Shown: one piece after another, positions 23,757 through 31,046 of the stretch
Position numbering within the stretch: position 1 is the stretch's first letter
How the letters are laid out: each line of letters opens with the position of its first letter
Origin: DATDAW01 sp036525185
GTDB lineage: Bacteria; Verrucomicrobiota; Verrucomicrobiia; Chthoniobacterales; DASVRZ01
DNA length: 31,046 nucleotides
Assembly (NCBI GenBank): GCA_036525185.1
Contig: DATDAW010000013.1
Coordinates: forward strand, 1-31,046
Direction of reading: 5' to 3'
The notes under the pieces: generated by a model
What the model was told of the DNA's origin: nothing
Seen by the model: only the letters and a program-made list of their open reading frames with translations
Databases searched by the model: none
Position numbers and translations under genes: made by a program

Positions 23757-25262
23757 TCAGCTCGCAACCGACAATTCGGCGCGCTCGATACCGTAACCAA
23801 AAAGGCCCTTTTCCTTGATAAGAGCTGCCACCGGAGAGGGAACCATATTTTCCCAAGCCGCGTCGCCCGCGGCGATCTTCTTGAGAACGTCCCGGGAAAA
23901 AACGTCGAGAATCGTGTCGTCGAAGCCAACGATGGATTCGATACAATCGTTTTCGAGCAAATGCTGGTAAAGATTTCCAAGGTTGGACGGCACCTGCAAG
24001 TTGGTGGCTTTGATCAGGACCTTGTGGGCAAAACCCTGCCGAATCTGCGCCGCAGGCTCATCGCTGTGCAGATGCGAGTAACGGTCGTAGGACGACTGCT
24101 GCATCGGATAAACGTAGAGTTTGACCCGATTGCGAAAGAGACGCCCGAAGGATTCCAGGATGCCACCATCGAGATTTTCGTAATATTTCTCGTTGAAAAC
24201 TTCGAGCAGGTTGTTGATGCCCAGGGCTACGCCGATCATCTCCTGGGTGTAGCGCCGGAAATACGATGTAAGCCGATAATATTCGGAGTAATTGGAGATG
24301 AGCACGTTCTGCCCCATGGCGGCAATGGAGTCGACCCGCGCCAGGAAATCGCGGTGGTCGAGTTCGCCAAGGGCGAGCAGGTTATGCATGGTTATCTCCA
24401 TGAGGATTTCAACAGGAACATCTTTGGTCTGAGGCTCTTGCACGAACTGCGCAAGGGCACAATTCAGCATGTCCATGTTAACCTTGGTAACGGGTCGAAA
24501 ACTACCTCGCTCGACGAGAATGGCCTTTTTGCGCAAGACCTCGGACGGCTGCAAAACCAGACGGTTGGGGCCAAAAAGAACGGCATTGGTGAGCCCATAT
24601 TGCACGAGCAACAGCGACATGAGGCGGTTGTCCACGTCCTCGAATTGAGGACCGCGGAAATTGATCATGTCGACCTCAATGCGTTCAACGGACAGATTGT
24701 CGATGAGCGACCGGATCAACATCTCTGGGTTGTCGCGGTAAAAAAAAGCGCCATACGCGAGATTGACGCCGAAAACGCCGAGGGCCTGCTGCTGAAGAAT
24801 GTTTTCCCGATCCCACATGCGCATGTGCACGATGATGTCGCTGACAGGCCCTTGCGGCTCGGTCTGGAAGCGAACGCCCATCCAGCCATGGCATTCATTC
24901 GTGCCCTTGAAATTCCGGGCGGAGACCGTATCGGCAAAAACGAAGAACGTAGTCGTTTCTCCGCGCGCCCCGGCGAGGCGTTCCTGAAGCAACCGGTATT
25001 CGTGATCGAGCATCAACGAGAGGCGTTCCATGGAAACGTAGCGCGCTGATTTCCCGTAGATGTCGTCGGAAAACTTCATGTCATAGGCCGAGATCGACTT
25101 GGCGATGGTTCCCGCAGCGCCGCCCGCCTGAAAAAAATGCCGGGCTACTTCCTGCCCGGCGCCGATTTCAGCAAAAGTCCCGTATACGGCCAGATCGAGG
25201 TTGATCTTGAGCGCTTTGCGGTTGGTGGTGAGAAGCTCGGAGGATTCTGCATCTTTATCCAT
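23757..25262 (-). CDS. conserved protein of unknown function next to rnc
   Basis: This 501-residue soluble protein has no signal peptide or membrane span. The N-terminal half has strongly constrained motifs: 'TFAEIGAGQEVARHFFQAGG', 'AGTIAKSISAYDM', 'FSDDIYGKSARYVS', 'NECHGWMGVRFQ' and 'DVDNRLMSLLLVQYGLTNA'. The C-terminal half is helical, with a domain containing 'LISNYSEYYRLTSYFRRYTQ' and 'GFAHKVLIKATNLQVP'. I recall similar proteins in several phyla carrying unreliable automatic names, so I give none. The invariant-looking Gly-rich and His/Trp motifs suggest an enzyme. It lies 30 bp upstream of rnc, and 73 bp of spacer with a 9-bp inverted repeat separates it from the glycosyltransferase before it. 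A strongly constrained unknown family in front of RNase III invites the idea of an RNA link, but nothing here shows one. Confidence 0.85.
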   Translation of the reverse strand: MDKDAESSELLTTNRKALKINLDLAVYGTFAEIGAGQEVARHFFQAGGAAGTIAKSISAYDMKFSDDIYGKSARYVSMERLSLMLDHEYRLLQERLAGARGETTTFFVFADTVSARNFKGTNECHGWMGVRFQTEPQGPVSDIIVHMRMWDRENILQQQALGVFGVNLAYGAFFYRDNPEMLIRSLIDNLSVERIEVDMINFRGPQFEDVDNRLMSLLLVQYGLTNAVLFGPNRLVLQPSEVLRKKAILVERGSFRPVTKVNMDMLNCALAQFVQEPQTKDVPVEILMEITMHNLLALGELDHRDFLARVDSIAAMGQNVLISNYSEYYRLTSYFRRYTQEMIGVALGINNLLEVFNEKYYENLDGGILESFGRLFRNRVKLYVYPMQQSSYDRYSHLHSDEPAAQIRQGFAHKVLIKATNLQVPSNLGNLYQHLLENDCIESIVGFDDTILDVFSRDVLKKIAAGDAAWENMVPSPVAALIKEKGLFGYGIERAELSVAS

Positions 25263-25297
25263 AATCGTGCCCGGTTTTTACTTGAATTTGACTCTGC

Positions 25298-25335
25298 CAC
25301 GCGGACTGCGGTTGGAACAGAAAATTGTCCGCGTG
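25298..25335. repeat. 9-bp perfect inverted repeat between the glycosyltransferase and the unknown gene
   Basis: CACGCGGAC (25298-25306) and GTCCGCGTG (25327-25335) are perfect reverse complements with a 20-bp loop. The repeat begins directly after the glycosyltransferase stop codon on the minus strand, 36-73 bp before the start of the 501-residue gene. It could act as a transcript 3' end or an operator. A few such repeats are expected by chance in 31 kb, so its position is the main argument. Confidence 0.5.
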
Positions 25336-26745
25336 TCAAAATCCATCCGGCAATTCGTACAGCTGCAGGCCCGGATTAAGCACATACATCCATCCGGGCG
25401 CCGACTTCCAGAGCAACTTTCCGCGAGTCAATGTCTGATAAAACTCGCGCCTTCGAGCAAAATTGCCTGCCGGTCCACCGCCGAGCGTTGCCTGGTCCAA
25501 AAACCGATTCGCTTCCGGGTCGGCAATCACAACGTAGCGAAATCCTTCGGCTTTCAAATTCGCCACGGAACCGCGGTCAGCGACGAATTCCAGCGGTTGC
25601 GGTTCGCCTTTGAATTGTCCGACGGTCCGTCCCGGGAGTCGCGTCCAGAGGCTGGTTGCGACTTTGGCATCGGGCGGGAGATTCTTGTCCATCCATGCGA
25701 CCAGTTCGGCACGACTATCACGTTGAAATTCAACGACATAGGTCGCCAGAACTCTTGATTGAGGCATCCACAGCGCAACAGCGAGTAAGATGGCCCAGCG
25801 GCCGGCAATATGCGTCAACGCCATCGCCAAAAAATAGAACGTAACGGCCACAACTGGGAGCAAGTAACGGTCGCTCGTTTTTGTGGCCAGACTCAGGCCG
25901 GCAAACAGTGCAATACCAAAAAGAGCCACCCCGATGTCGAATTTCAGGCGGCGGGCGGCCGCAATCCCTAACCCTGCGCAGGCGATGATCGCCACGGGCA
26001 ATCCCACCTGCAACTCGAACAATTTCCAATAGACGCCGTAAGCCTTCCCTCCGCTCCCCCAGCCGACGCCATCCGTCTCGCGATGCAATCCGGCGAGAAC
26101 TTCCGGAAAATGCACCAGCCATTGCCAGTTGATCGCCAGCGTGAGCGCAAGAACACTTCCAAAGAACACCAGAAATTGCCGACGCCAGATCGCGGCTGCA
26201 AGGGCAACCGGCAAAAAGATAGCGCCGAGATATTTCGCCGAAAACGCGATTGCTACGGACGCGGCGAGCAAAAAGGCCCGCCGTTTGTTTGGCTTTTCCA
26301 TGAAAAGGTCCAACGCGAGTGCTCCCAGCGCCAGACCCATGAGCAGCACGGTGTCCTCCTTCATGAAGTGCGCGATCTCGAAGAGCATGGGAAAAGTTCC
26401 CAGAAACAGCGCCACAATGACGGCAGTCATCAGCCCGTGACGCCGCCAAGCCAACCCTGCCGCAGCAGTCACCGCCACAGCCGCGCACCAGGCGGAAAGA
26501 ACGCGCCCGGCATGGGTTACGCCTTGATCGTTGCCACTTGTACCGGACAGCGCGACCCAAACTTCCGTCCCATTCACCAGGAGGAGCGGATGCCAAAAAT
26601 TCCGGTAATGCTGCACGATTTGCAGCATTTTACTTTCTTCATCCGGATGATAAAAAAAGGGGAAATCATTCCGCCAAAGATAGCCGGCGAGACAGCTGCC
26701 AAATGTCGCCGCCAGCACCAGCCAGCCGGCGATTAAGCGATTCAT
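25336..26745 (-). CDS. GT-C membrane glycosyltransferase (PMT/ArnT-like superfamily)
   Basis: This 469-residue protein has about ten hydrophobic segments. The first periplasmic loop carries 'FFYHPDEES', the acidic pair that binds metal and substrate in GT-C enzymes using polyprenyl-phosphate sugars. 'FMKEDTVLLMG' follows near residue 130. The C-terminal part ('KLLWKSAPGWMYVLNPG') is a soluble periplasmic domain. It should transfer a sugar from a lipid carrier to a protein or glycan on the periplasmic face. The acceptor is unknown. The ATG overlaps the stop of the upstream GT-C gene by 4 bp (ATGA), so the two are translated together. Confidence 0.85.
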   Translation of the reverse strand: MNRLIAGWLVLAATFGSCLAGYLWRNDFPFFYHPDEESKMLQIVQHYRNFWHPLLLVNGTEVWVALSGTSGNDQGVTHAGRVLSAWCAAVAVTAAAGLAWRRHGLMTAVIVALFLGTFPMLFEIAHFMKEDTVLLMGLALGALALDLFMEKPNKRRAFLLAASVAIAFSAKYLGAIFLPVALAAAIWRRQFLVFFGSVLALTLAINWQWLVHFPEVLAGLHRETDGVGWGSGGKAYGVYWKLFELQVGLPVAIIACAGLGIAAARRLKFDIGVALFGIALFAGLSLATKTSDRYLLPVVAVTFYFLAMALTHIAGRWAILLAVALWMPQSRVLATYVVEFQRDSRAELVAWMDKNLPPDAKVATSLWTRLPGRTVGQFKGEPQPLEFVADRGSVANLKAEGFRYVVIADPEANRFLDQATLGGGPAGNFARRREFYQTLTRGKLLWKSAPGWMYVLNPGLQLYELPDGF

Positions 26746-28304
26746 TTCCCTGTCTCCTGGAGCGAAAACAGCACGTGCGACGCATTTTCCCCGACCTGCT
26801 TACCTCGTCGATCAGCGGAATTCTTCGGTGCCAAAAGAAATGCATTTCTTGCTGGGACGATCTGATCCGCCGGTTTCACATCGCCTCGCCAGTAGAAAAG
26901 GAAACTGCTGATCGTCGCCGGCTTTTCGTTTGTAAAAAGCACATCCTTCTCATGTGTCGCCGGAAGAAAACTTTCGGCAAGCGAACGTCCGCTCGTCCGT
27001 TCAGCGACATGCTTGTGAGCATCGAGAAGATTGAATCCGAGCGGAATCACTGCTGCGCTTACCGCCAAAAGCGCCGCCCGGCTTTGGCCTCTGGCAGCAA
27101 AAAACAGCGCCACGGTGGCAAATCCGATGACGACGCCGCAGGAAAGCCACCAGACCGGCCGGAGCGCGGATGCCATCTCCTCAGCAACGCAAAGCGGCAT
27201 GACGAACAGCCCTGTTACCGAAGCGGCCACCAACAGGCCGACACCGACCAGACGCATCCCAGTTGTGATCCGCTCCCACGTAACGGCGGCGCACAGCGCA
27301 AACGCCGGCCAAAGCAGCGCAATTGGCTGCGGCCATTCAGTCGTCGAGGTTTGGAAGACCACCAGTGCCACGCCGCTCGCGACGAGCCACATCCACGGCA
27401 AAGCATCTGACGGTTCCATCTCTTCCATTCGCAGCACCTTTCTCCATCGCAGCAAAAATGGAACCGCGATCATTGCGGACCACGGGAAGAGAAACCAGCA
27501 GCTTTCCGCGAACGTTGCTGCGGGCAGAGATTCCTCAGGTTTGTCACCCGATGTCAGCCAGAGGCGAAGCCCGCCGGCCAGCAAAAACACCACGATCCCG
27601 CCATTAATGGGCAACTTTGCAAGGCGCAGTCGAGCCGTGCGAAAACAAATCAAAAGCGCGCCGATTATCACCGCTGGGTATCCCATCCCATCCCAATCCG
27701 AGGCCAGGACAGCCAAAGCCATAAACCACCAAAACCGATTGAACGCTGAGCGGCGCCCTTGAGGTTTCTGTGCCTGTTCCAATCCGCAACACAGCCAGTA
27801 AAAAGCGCCCGTGACCATGGCCGCCCACAGGGTTCCGCTTCCTGCCGTATTGGCATGTACAAAAACGCCGATGCAGGTCGTTGCGATCAATCCTGCTGAC
27901 ATTCCACGCCATGTGCCGCCGAGACGTTCCCCGATCAGGAATACCCACCAGACCATCAGCAGCGACGCAAGCGCCTGCGGCAGCCGGGCAGCAAATTCTG
28001 TCGGCCCCAAAATCTGAAAACTCGCGGCCGTCAGCCACGTGGACAGCCAGTCGTCCGGCACGACTTCCTGACCGGCAAAACTCGGACGCAACCAGCCGCC
28101 ATTCGTCTCGATAACACTTCGGGCCGTTGCCGCCGCGATACCTTCCGCGCCGTTGCGAATCGGTCCCCACCCGGCGGTAACCACGTGGAGCAACACGGTT
28201 AGCGCCAGCAACAGCCCAATGAGCACCCGGCGATCCACGGGCGCTTTCGGGGCATCGACAAGCGTCGTGTCGAGAGTCGCGCAGCCGCTGGCGGATTGTG
28301 CCAT
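26742..28304 (-). CDS. GT-C membrane glycosyltransferase, ArnT-like (degenerate acidic loop)
   Basis: This 520-residue protein has about eleven membrane spans and a soluble C-terminal tail of about 90 residues ('NEKPATISSFLFYWRGD'). The ArnT-like pattern in the first loop is recognisable: 'GWLRPSFAGQEVVPDDWLST' and 'EFAARLPQALASLL'. In place of the usual DE before 'aia..m' there is 'NGAEGIAAATARS', so one acidic residue of the GT-C catalytic pair appears to be lost. It may use a different residue or be non-catalytic. It precedes the second GT-C gene with a 4-bp overlap and follows a thioesterase gene by 27 bp. Confidence 0.8.
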   Translation of the reverse strand: MAQSASGCATLDTTLVDAPKAPVDRRVLIGLLLALTVLLHVVTAGWGPIRNGAEGIAAATARSVIETNGGWLRPSFAGQEVVPDDWLSTWLTAASFQILGPTEFAARLPQALASLLMVWWVFLIGERLGGTWRGMSAGLIATTCIGVFVHANTAGSGTLWAAMVTGAFYWLCCGLEQAQKPQGRRSAFNRFWWFMALAVLASDWDGMGYPAVIIGALLICFRTARLRLAKLPINGGIVVFLLAGGLRLWLTSGDKPEESLPAATFAESCWFLFPWSAMIAVPFLLRWRKVLRMEEMEPSDALPWMWLVASGVALVVFQTSTTEWPQPIALLWPAFALCAAVTWERITTGMRLVGVGLLVAASVTGLFVMPLCVAEEMASALRPVWWLSCGVVIGFATVALFFAARGQSRAALLAVSAAVIPLGFNLLDAHKHVAERTSGRSLAESFLPATHEKDVLFTNEKPATISSFLFYWRGDVKPADQIVPARNAFLLAPKNSADRRGKQVGENASHVLFSLQETGK

Positions 28305-28331
28305 AGTCGTCTTTCTGGCGGATTGCCTAAC

Positions 28332-28763
28332 CTACCGCAAGTGACCGTACTTCTCGAGCCACTCGGCAGGCATCCGAATAACTTTTCCACCTGGCATCCG
28401 AATCAACGCAAGCATTTGCCGGCACGTGACGATCAATTTTCCGTCTTCCGGACGGATGATTTCCAGCGCGACCCAGAACCGGCTGCGTTCCATCTTTTCC
28501 AGGCGTCCGTGAACTTCCAGATGATCGGCCAACACAGCCGGGTAGCGGTAGTCGATCTCTGTCCGGACAACGACCGGAAATTCGCCTCCTTCCGCCATGG
28601 ACCGCAATTTCATCCCCATTTGTTCCGCAAGCAGCGTCCGGGCCGTTTCGATAAAGCGTAAGTACGCAAGATTGTGGACCATGGCTGCGCAGTCCGTATC
28701 GAAAAACATGACCTGAACCGGCGTGACAATCTGCGGAGTGCTCTTTTCGCTCACGCCATTCAT
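28332..28763 (-). CDS. YbgC-like acyl-CoA thioesterase (hotdog fold)
   Basis: The product has 143 residues with the ATG at 28763, a size typical of 4HBT/YbgC thioesterases, which hydrolyse acyl-CoA or acyl-ACP thioesters. The family signature 'VMFFDTDCAAMVHNLAYLRF' contains the catalytic Asp (DTD) and the His-Asn of the hotdog active site. 'EIDYRYPAVLADHLEVHGRL' follows, and it ends 'MPAEWLEKYG'. A longer frame starts at a TTG (28790), but homology begins after the ATG. It lies between the EpsI and GT-C genes on the same strand. The link to exosortase is positional only. There is no tol-pal cluster nearby, unlike classic ybgC. Confidence 0.85.
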   Translation of the reverse strand: MNGVSEKSTPQIVTPVQVMFFDTDCAAMVHNLAYLRFIETARTLLAEQMGMKLRSMAEGGEFPVVVRTEIDYRYPAVLADHLEVHGRLEKMERSRFWVALEIIRPEDGKLIVTCRQMLALIRMPGGKVIRMPAEWLEKYGHLR

Positions 28764-28816
28764 CCTGCGTCGGGCTGACGCTGAGTTCAAGGAGGAGCAC
28801 AGGTGAATCCTTCGGC

Positions 28817-29512
28817 TTACCGGTATTTCACCGTTTGTGCGGTGATCAGCGGGCTCAGTTCTTCGATAAACTGCTTCAGCATCGCGTCCGTCTCCGCCTC
28901 GCTCCGTCCGAAGGGTTGCAAACCTTTCGTGATATTCGATACGACGGTGACATACGCCCAGCGCTGGTTGTAGCCTTTCAGCAGGCGGTCCCGGATATCG
29001 AAGAGCGTTCGTTCATTGTGATTCGCTGTCGTCTTGTCCAGCCCCACAAACCAGTAGTCGTTGAGGCTGTAAACTTTCACATTCTCACCGCCCTTCGTCT
29101 GCCGCGTCGTCACGTTGTGCAACTGAGTTACCGTCAAGCTGTTGCCTTGGTTGCCCTGCATGGGGACCGCTCGTTTGCGCGAGTCGACAATCGTCCAACC
29201 CTGGGCCGGCAGGCAGCGTTCCGGGCGGTGAATGCTCGTGTTCATGTCCTGTCCCGAAAGCACGATCGATACGAAAATCGCGTCGCCAAAAGGGTTTGTG
29301 TAGAGTTTTCGGGCAAACTTCGTGTCCCTGCCCAGTGTCATGATCTCCCGCTCCGAGACCTCGGCATCGCGACCTTCCCATAAACCGATCGACTCAGGCA
29401 GCTGCAGGTTGACCCCGATGGGCTGCTGCTTTGACACGTGCGGAAGCGCATAAATCCCGCTCAATCCGCCAGCGAGGACCAGCACCAGAATCGCCAGGCG
29501 TTTAGTAGTCAT
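28817..29512 (-). CDS. epsI: EpsI-family exosortase-associated protein
   Basis: This 231-residue protein has an N-terminal membrane anchor (about 5-20) and an extracytoplasmic EpsI domain. The family motif 'SIHRPERCLPAQGW' has His95 and Cys100. 'VSIVLSGQDM' and 'YWFVGLDKTTANHNERTLFD' also fit. EpsI is often fused to exosortase; here it is a separate gene. The ATG at 29512 overlaps the exosortase stop by 11 bp, whereas the longer frame would need a TTG at 29521. Its biochemical role, thought to be export or polymer assembly together with exosortase, is not established. Confidence 0.9.
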   Translation of the reverse strand: MTTKRLAILVLVLAGGLSGIYALPHVSKQQPIGVNLQLPESIGLWEGRDAEVSEREIMTLGRDTKFARKLYTNPFGDAIFVSIVLSGQDMNTSIHRPERCLPAQGWTIVDSRKRAVPMQGNQGNSLTVTQLHNVTTRQTKGGENVKVYSLNDYWFVGLDKTTANHNERTLFDIRDRLLKGYNQRWAYVTVVSNITKGLQPFGRSEAETDAMLKQFIEELSPLITAQTVKYR

Positions 29513-30530
29513 CCGTTTCAACCTTCGATATGCCGCTTACTGTTCGTGTGGCGATGCCTTCGGCCGGTCCGACCCTGTTGACTTTCATCACCACTGGTCG
29601 TGCCTTCGGCCGCCAATTCACCATCGCACCAAAAGCGAGCATCGCCGCCAGTGCGATCGGAAAAAAGATGAATCCCGAATAATCGTGATACATCCCCGAC
29701 GCAATCTTCGGGTCCCAATATTTCGCCACAAGCACAATGGTAAAGATCCGGCCCGCGTTTCCGATAATCGCAAAAATCGCGGACGCGCAGAAGATCAGAA
29801 TCTTTTTCCACAATTTGTCCTGAGTGAGGTGCACGTACAGGGCCGTGATCATCGTCATTGCCATGAGCGACCGAATGCCGCTGCAGCCTTCCGCGATGTC
29901 GAAATTCCAGGAATCGTCTGCTGCGGAAAGCGTCGTGCCGACGGCCTCGATCCGGATCCCAAAGAAACGACTGAGTGTGTCGACGATGCCCGTGATGACA
30001 AATTGCAACTGAAACGTCGCCTGCTCGAGCGCGCCGAACGGAACGGCAAAAATCAGGAGTGCACACGGGAACAACAAGATCCGGCCCATGCGACGCCCCC
30101 ACAGGTAATAAATCGCGCCAAACAACAAAAATGGCAGGGCAACGATGGCCAGGCGTGCTTGAACGGTCCGCGCTGCGACGACAAAAGCCGCCACACCCGC
30201 GGCCACAAACAGCAATCCCCAGTTTGACCCTTCTTTGGGCGCTTCCGCCAGCTGACGGCGATGATACCAAACGAGAAACAAAATCGCCGGCACGACCAGT
30301 TTTCCGTGTTCCTGGTTGCCCTCCGGATTCCACGCACTCCACGCCCACGCTGCCGTTGATTGATCCCCTCCGCTCCACAGCCGCACAAATCCGTAGAAAT
30401 AAACAAACACTCCCGCCAGCGCGACGAAGAGGACACTTTGCAACGGATTTTTTTGCACGTACTCGACGAGCCATCTCGACATGGCAACGAACGACAGGCC
30501 CGGCGGAGAATTGTGTGCGGAGTCAGCCAT
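29502..30530 (-). CDS. exosortase
   Basis: This 342-residue membrane protein has about eight spans. Exosortases cleave C-terminal sorting signals of exported proteins and may attach them to a glycan. The catalytic triad is present: Cys216 in 'IAEGCSGIRSLM', Arg261 in 'NAGRIFTIVLVAKYW' and His282 in 'MYHDYSGFIFF'. The C-terminal 40 residues are soluble and lack an EpsI domain, which is supplied by the next gene. I prefer the ATG at 30530. A later ATG at 30482 is possible, and the frame extends to 30626 without support. No protein with an obvious PEP-CTERM-type tail is encoded in this window, so the targets lie elsewhere. Confidence 0.92.
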   Translation of the reverse strand: MADSAHNSPPGLSFVAMSRWLVEYVQKNPLQSVLFVALAGVFVYFYGFVRLWSGGDQSTAAWAWSAWNPEGNQEHGKLVVPAILFLVWYHRRQLAEAPKEGSNWGLLFVAAGVAAFVVAARTVQARLAIVALPFLLFGAIYYLWGRRMGRILLFPCALLIFAVPFGALEQATFQLQFVITGIVDTLSRFFGIRIEAVGTTLSAADDSWNFDIAEGCSGIRSLMAMTMITALYVHLTQDKLWKKILIFCASAIFAIIGNAGRIFTIVLVAKYWDPKIASGMYHDYSGFIFFPIALAAMLAFGAMVNWRPKARPVVMKVNRVGPAEGIATRTVSGISKVETDDY

Positions 30531-30550
30531 GCAGGTCAAAAATCGCGGCC

Positions 30551-30579
30551 AGAATATCTCACCGGCGGAAAGACAGCAA
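30551..30579 (-). promoter_or_regulatory. weak candidate promoter for the exosortase operon
   Basis: On the minus strand TTGCTG (30579-30574) and TATTCT (30556-30551) are 17 bp apart. They match the sigma-70 -35 and -10 at 3 and 4 of 6 positions. The -10 ends 20 bp before the exosortase ATG at 30530, and the site sits in the 94-bp space shared with the divergent HD gene. The match is modest and could be chance. Confidence 0.3.
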
Positions 30580-30624
30580 CAAAGGTTGAGCCTGGACCCG
30601 GAATTTAGGATCAATAGTGCAGTC

Positions 30625-31046
30625 ATGATCGCCGATCCCGCCCAACGCCTCGTTTCCCAGATTCAATTCATCCTCGAAGCGGACCGGCTCAAGGATGTGC
30701 AGCGGCGGTCGTACGTGATTTCCGGCGGACGCCGGGAAAATTCGGCGGAACACAGCTGGCACATCGCGCTGATGTCGATGGTTCTCGTGGAATATGCGAA
30801 CGGGCCGATCGACACGCTGAAAGTGATGCGCCTGCTGATCGTGCATGATTTGGTCGAAATCGATGCCGACGACACATTTATCTATGACGTTGCCGGCAAC
30901 GAAACCAAGGCCGCACGCGAGAAACTGGCCGCAGACCGGATCTTTGGCCTTTTGCCGGCGGATCAAACGTCACAGATGAGGGCGCTCTGGGAGGAGTTCG
31001 AGTGCCGCCAGACGCCCGAGGCGCGGTTTGCCGCAGCGCTCGATCG
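30625..31046 (+). CDS. HD-domain hydrolase, 3'-truncated by window edge
   Basis: The frame starts at the ATG at 30625 and is open to the end of the window (140 codons seen). It has the HD-fold metal motif: His43 and His46 in 'SAEHSWHIALM', His74-Asp75 in 'LIVHDLVEIDADDTF', and a late Asp140 in 'ARFAAALD'. This pattern fits the HD_3/YfbR-type phosphohydrolases that act on nucleotides. The exact substrate is unknown. It is divergent from the exosortase operon. No strong Shine-Dalgarno sequence precedes the ATG, though an AGGA lies about 15 bp upstream. Confidence 0.85.
   Translation, partial: MIADPAQRLVSQIQFILEADRLKDVQRRSYVISGGRRENSAEHSWHIALMSMVLVEYANGPIDTLKVMRLLIVHDLVEIDADDTFIYDVAGNETKAAREKLAADRIFGLLPADQTSQMRALWEEFECRQTPEARFAAALD

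Noticed and set aside
23577..25049. 490-codon open frame on the plus strand, antisense to rnc and the unknown gene
   Set aside because: It spans the boundary of two well-supported minus-strand genes and its translation has no recognisable domain. Long antisense frames are common in GC-rich genes.
25334..25339. Perfect TTGACA -35 hexamer on the minus strand before the unknown gene
   Set aside because: The hexamer contains the glycosyltransferase stop codon, and no acceptable -10 lies 16-18 bp downstream (TCCAAC at 17).
26538..27410. 290-codon plus-strand frame antisense to the two GT-C genes
   Set aside because: Its translation is rich in Arg, Ser and His without hydrophobic order, as expected of a shadow of membrane-protein codons.

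Overview
The window is a gene-dense bacterial chromosome segment, fairly GC-rich, with no rRNA, tRNA, CRISPR array, insertion sequence or phage gene that I can see. A Gram-negative envelope is certain: there is a type II secretion (T2S) secretin with its pseudopilins, an exosortase, and a binding-protein-dependent ABC permease. Several features recall Verrucomicrobiota or a close PVC relative: pseudopilins with Ala-Phe-Thr-Leu at the cleavage site, an exosortase with a separate EpsI, weak Shine-Dalgarno sequences, and simple-word repeats between genes. That assignment is an inference from gene content, not from a phylogenetic marker.

Layout. Positions 1-4474 are plus strand: the 3' part of an SRPBCC protein, a two-domain (probably iron) ABC permease, an AIM24-family protein, an L,D-transpeptidase and scpA. 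Positions 4484-9422 are minus strand: two adjacent PilT-type ATPases, a TIM-barrel sugar isomerase/epimerase and an M32 carboxypeptidase. Their intergenic spaces hold large inverted repeats. Positions 9597-10403 (plus) encode an HTH/metallo-beta-lactamase fusion. Positions 10478-11091 (minus) hold an AbrB-like antitoxin and Doc toxin pair, with palindromes and a tandem repeat upstream. Positions 11406-14093 (minus) encode a large GH63/MGH1-like glucosidase.

Positions 14252-22934 (minus) are one tightly overlapped T2S operon, read orf319-gspG-H-I-J-K-L-M-orf220-gspD. It has pseudopilins, an inner-membrane assembly pair, a GspC-like periplasmic candidate and the secretin, but no gspE or gspF, so the ATPase and inner-membrane platform protein must be encoded elsewhere. 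Positions 23013-30530 (minus) hold, in transcription order, exosortase, EpsI, a YbgC-like thioesterase, two GT-C membrane glycosyltransferases, a conserved 501-residue protein of unknown function and RNase III. A divergent HD-domain hydrolase gene starts at 30625 and runs off the window.

The common theme is the cell envelope: secretion (T2S), pilus retraction (PilT), exosortase-dependent protein sorting next to membrane glycosyltransferases, and peptidoglycan cross-linking. I did not find a clearly new multi-gene defence or biosynthetic system. The best leads are a repeat element that encodes most of the GspK leader peptide, the strong hairpins in the pilT region, the HTH-MBL fusion, the unconventional ends of the T2S operon (orf319 and orf220), and the conserved unknown gene beside rnc.
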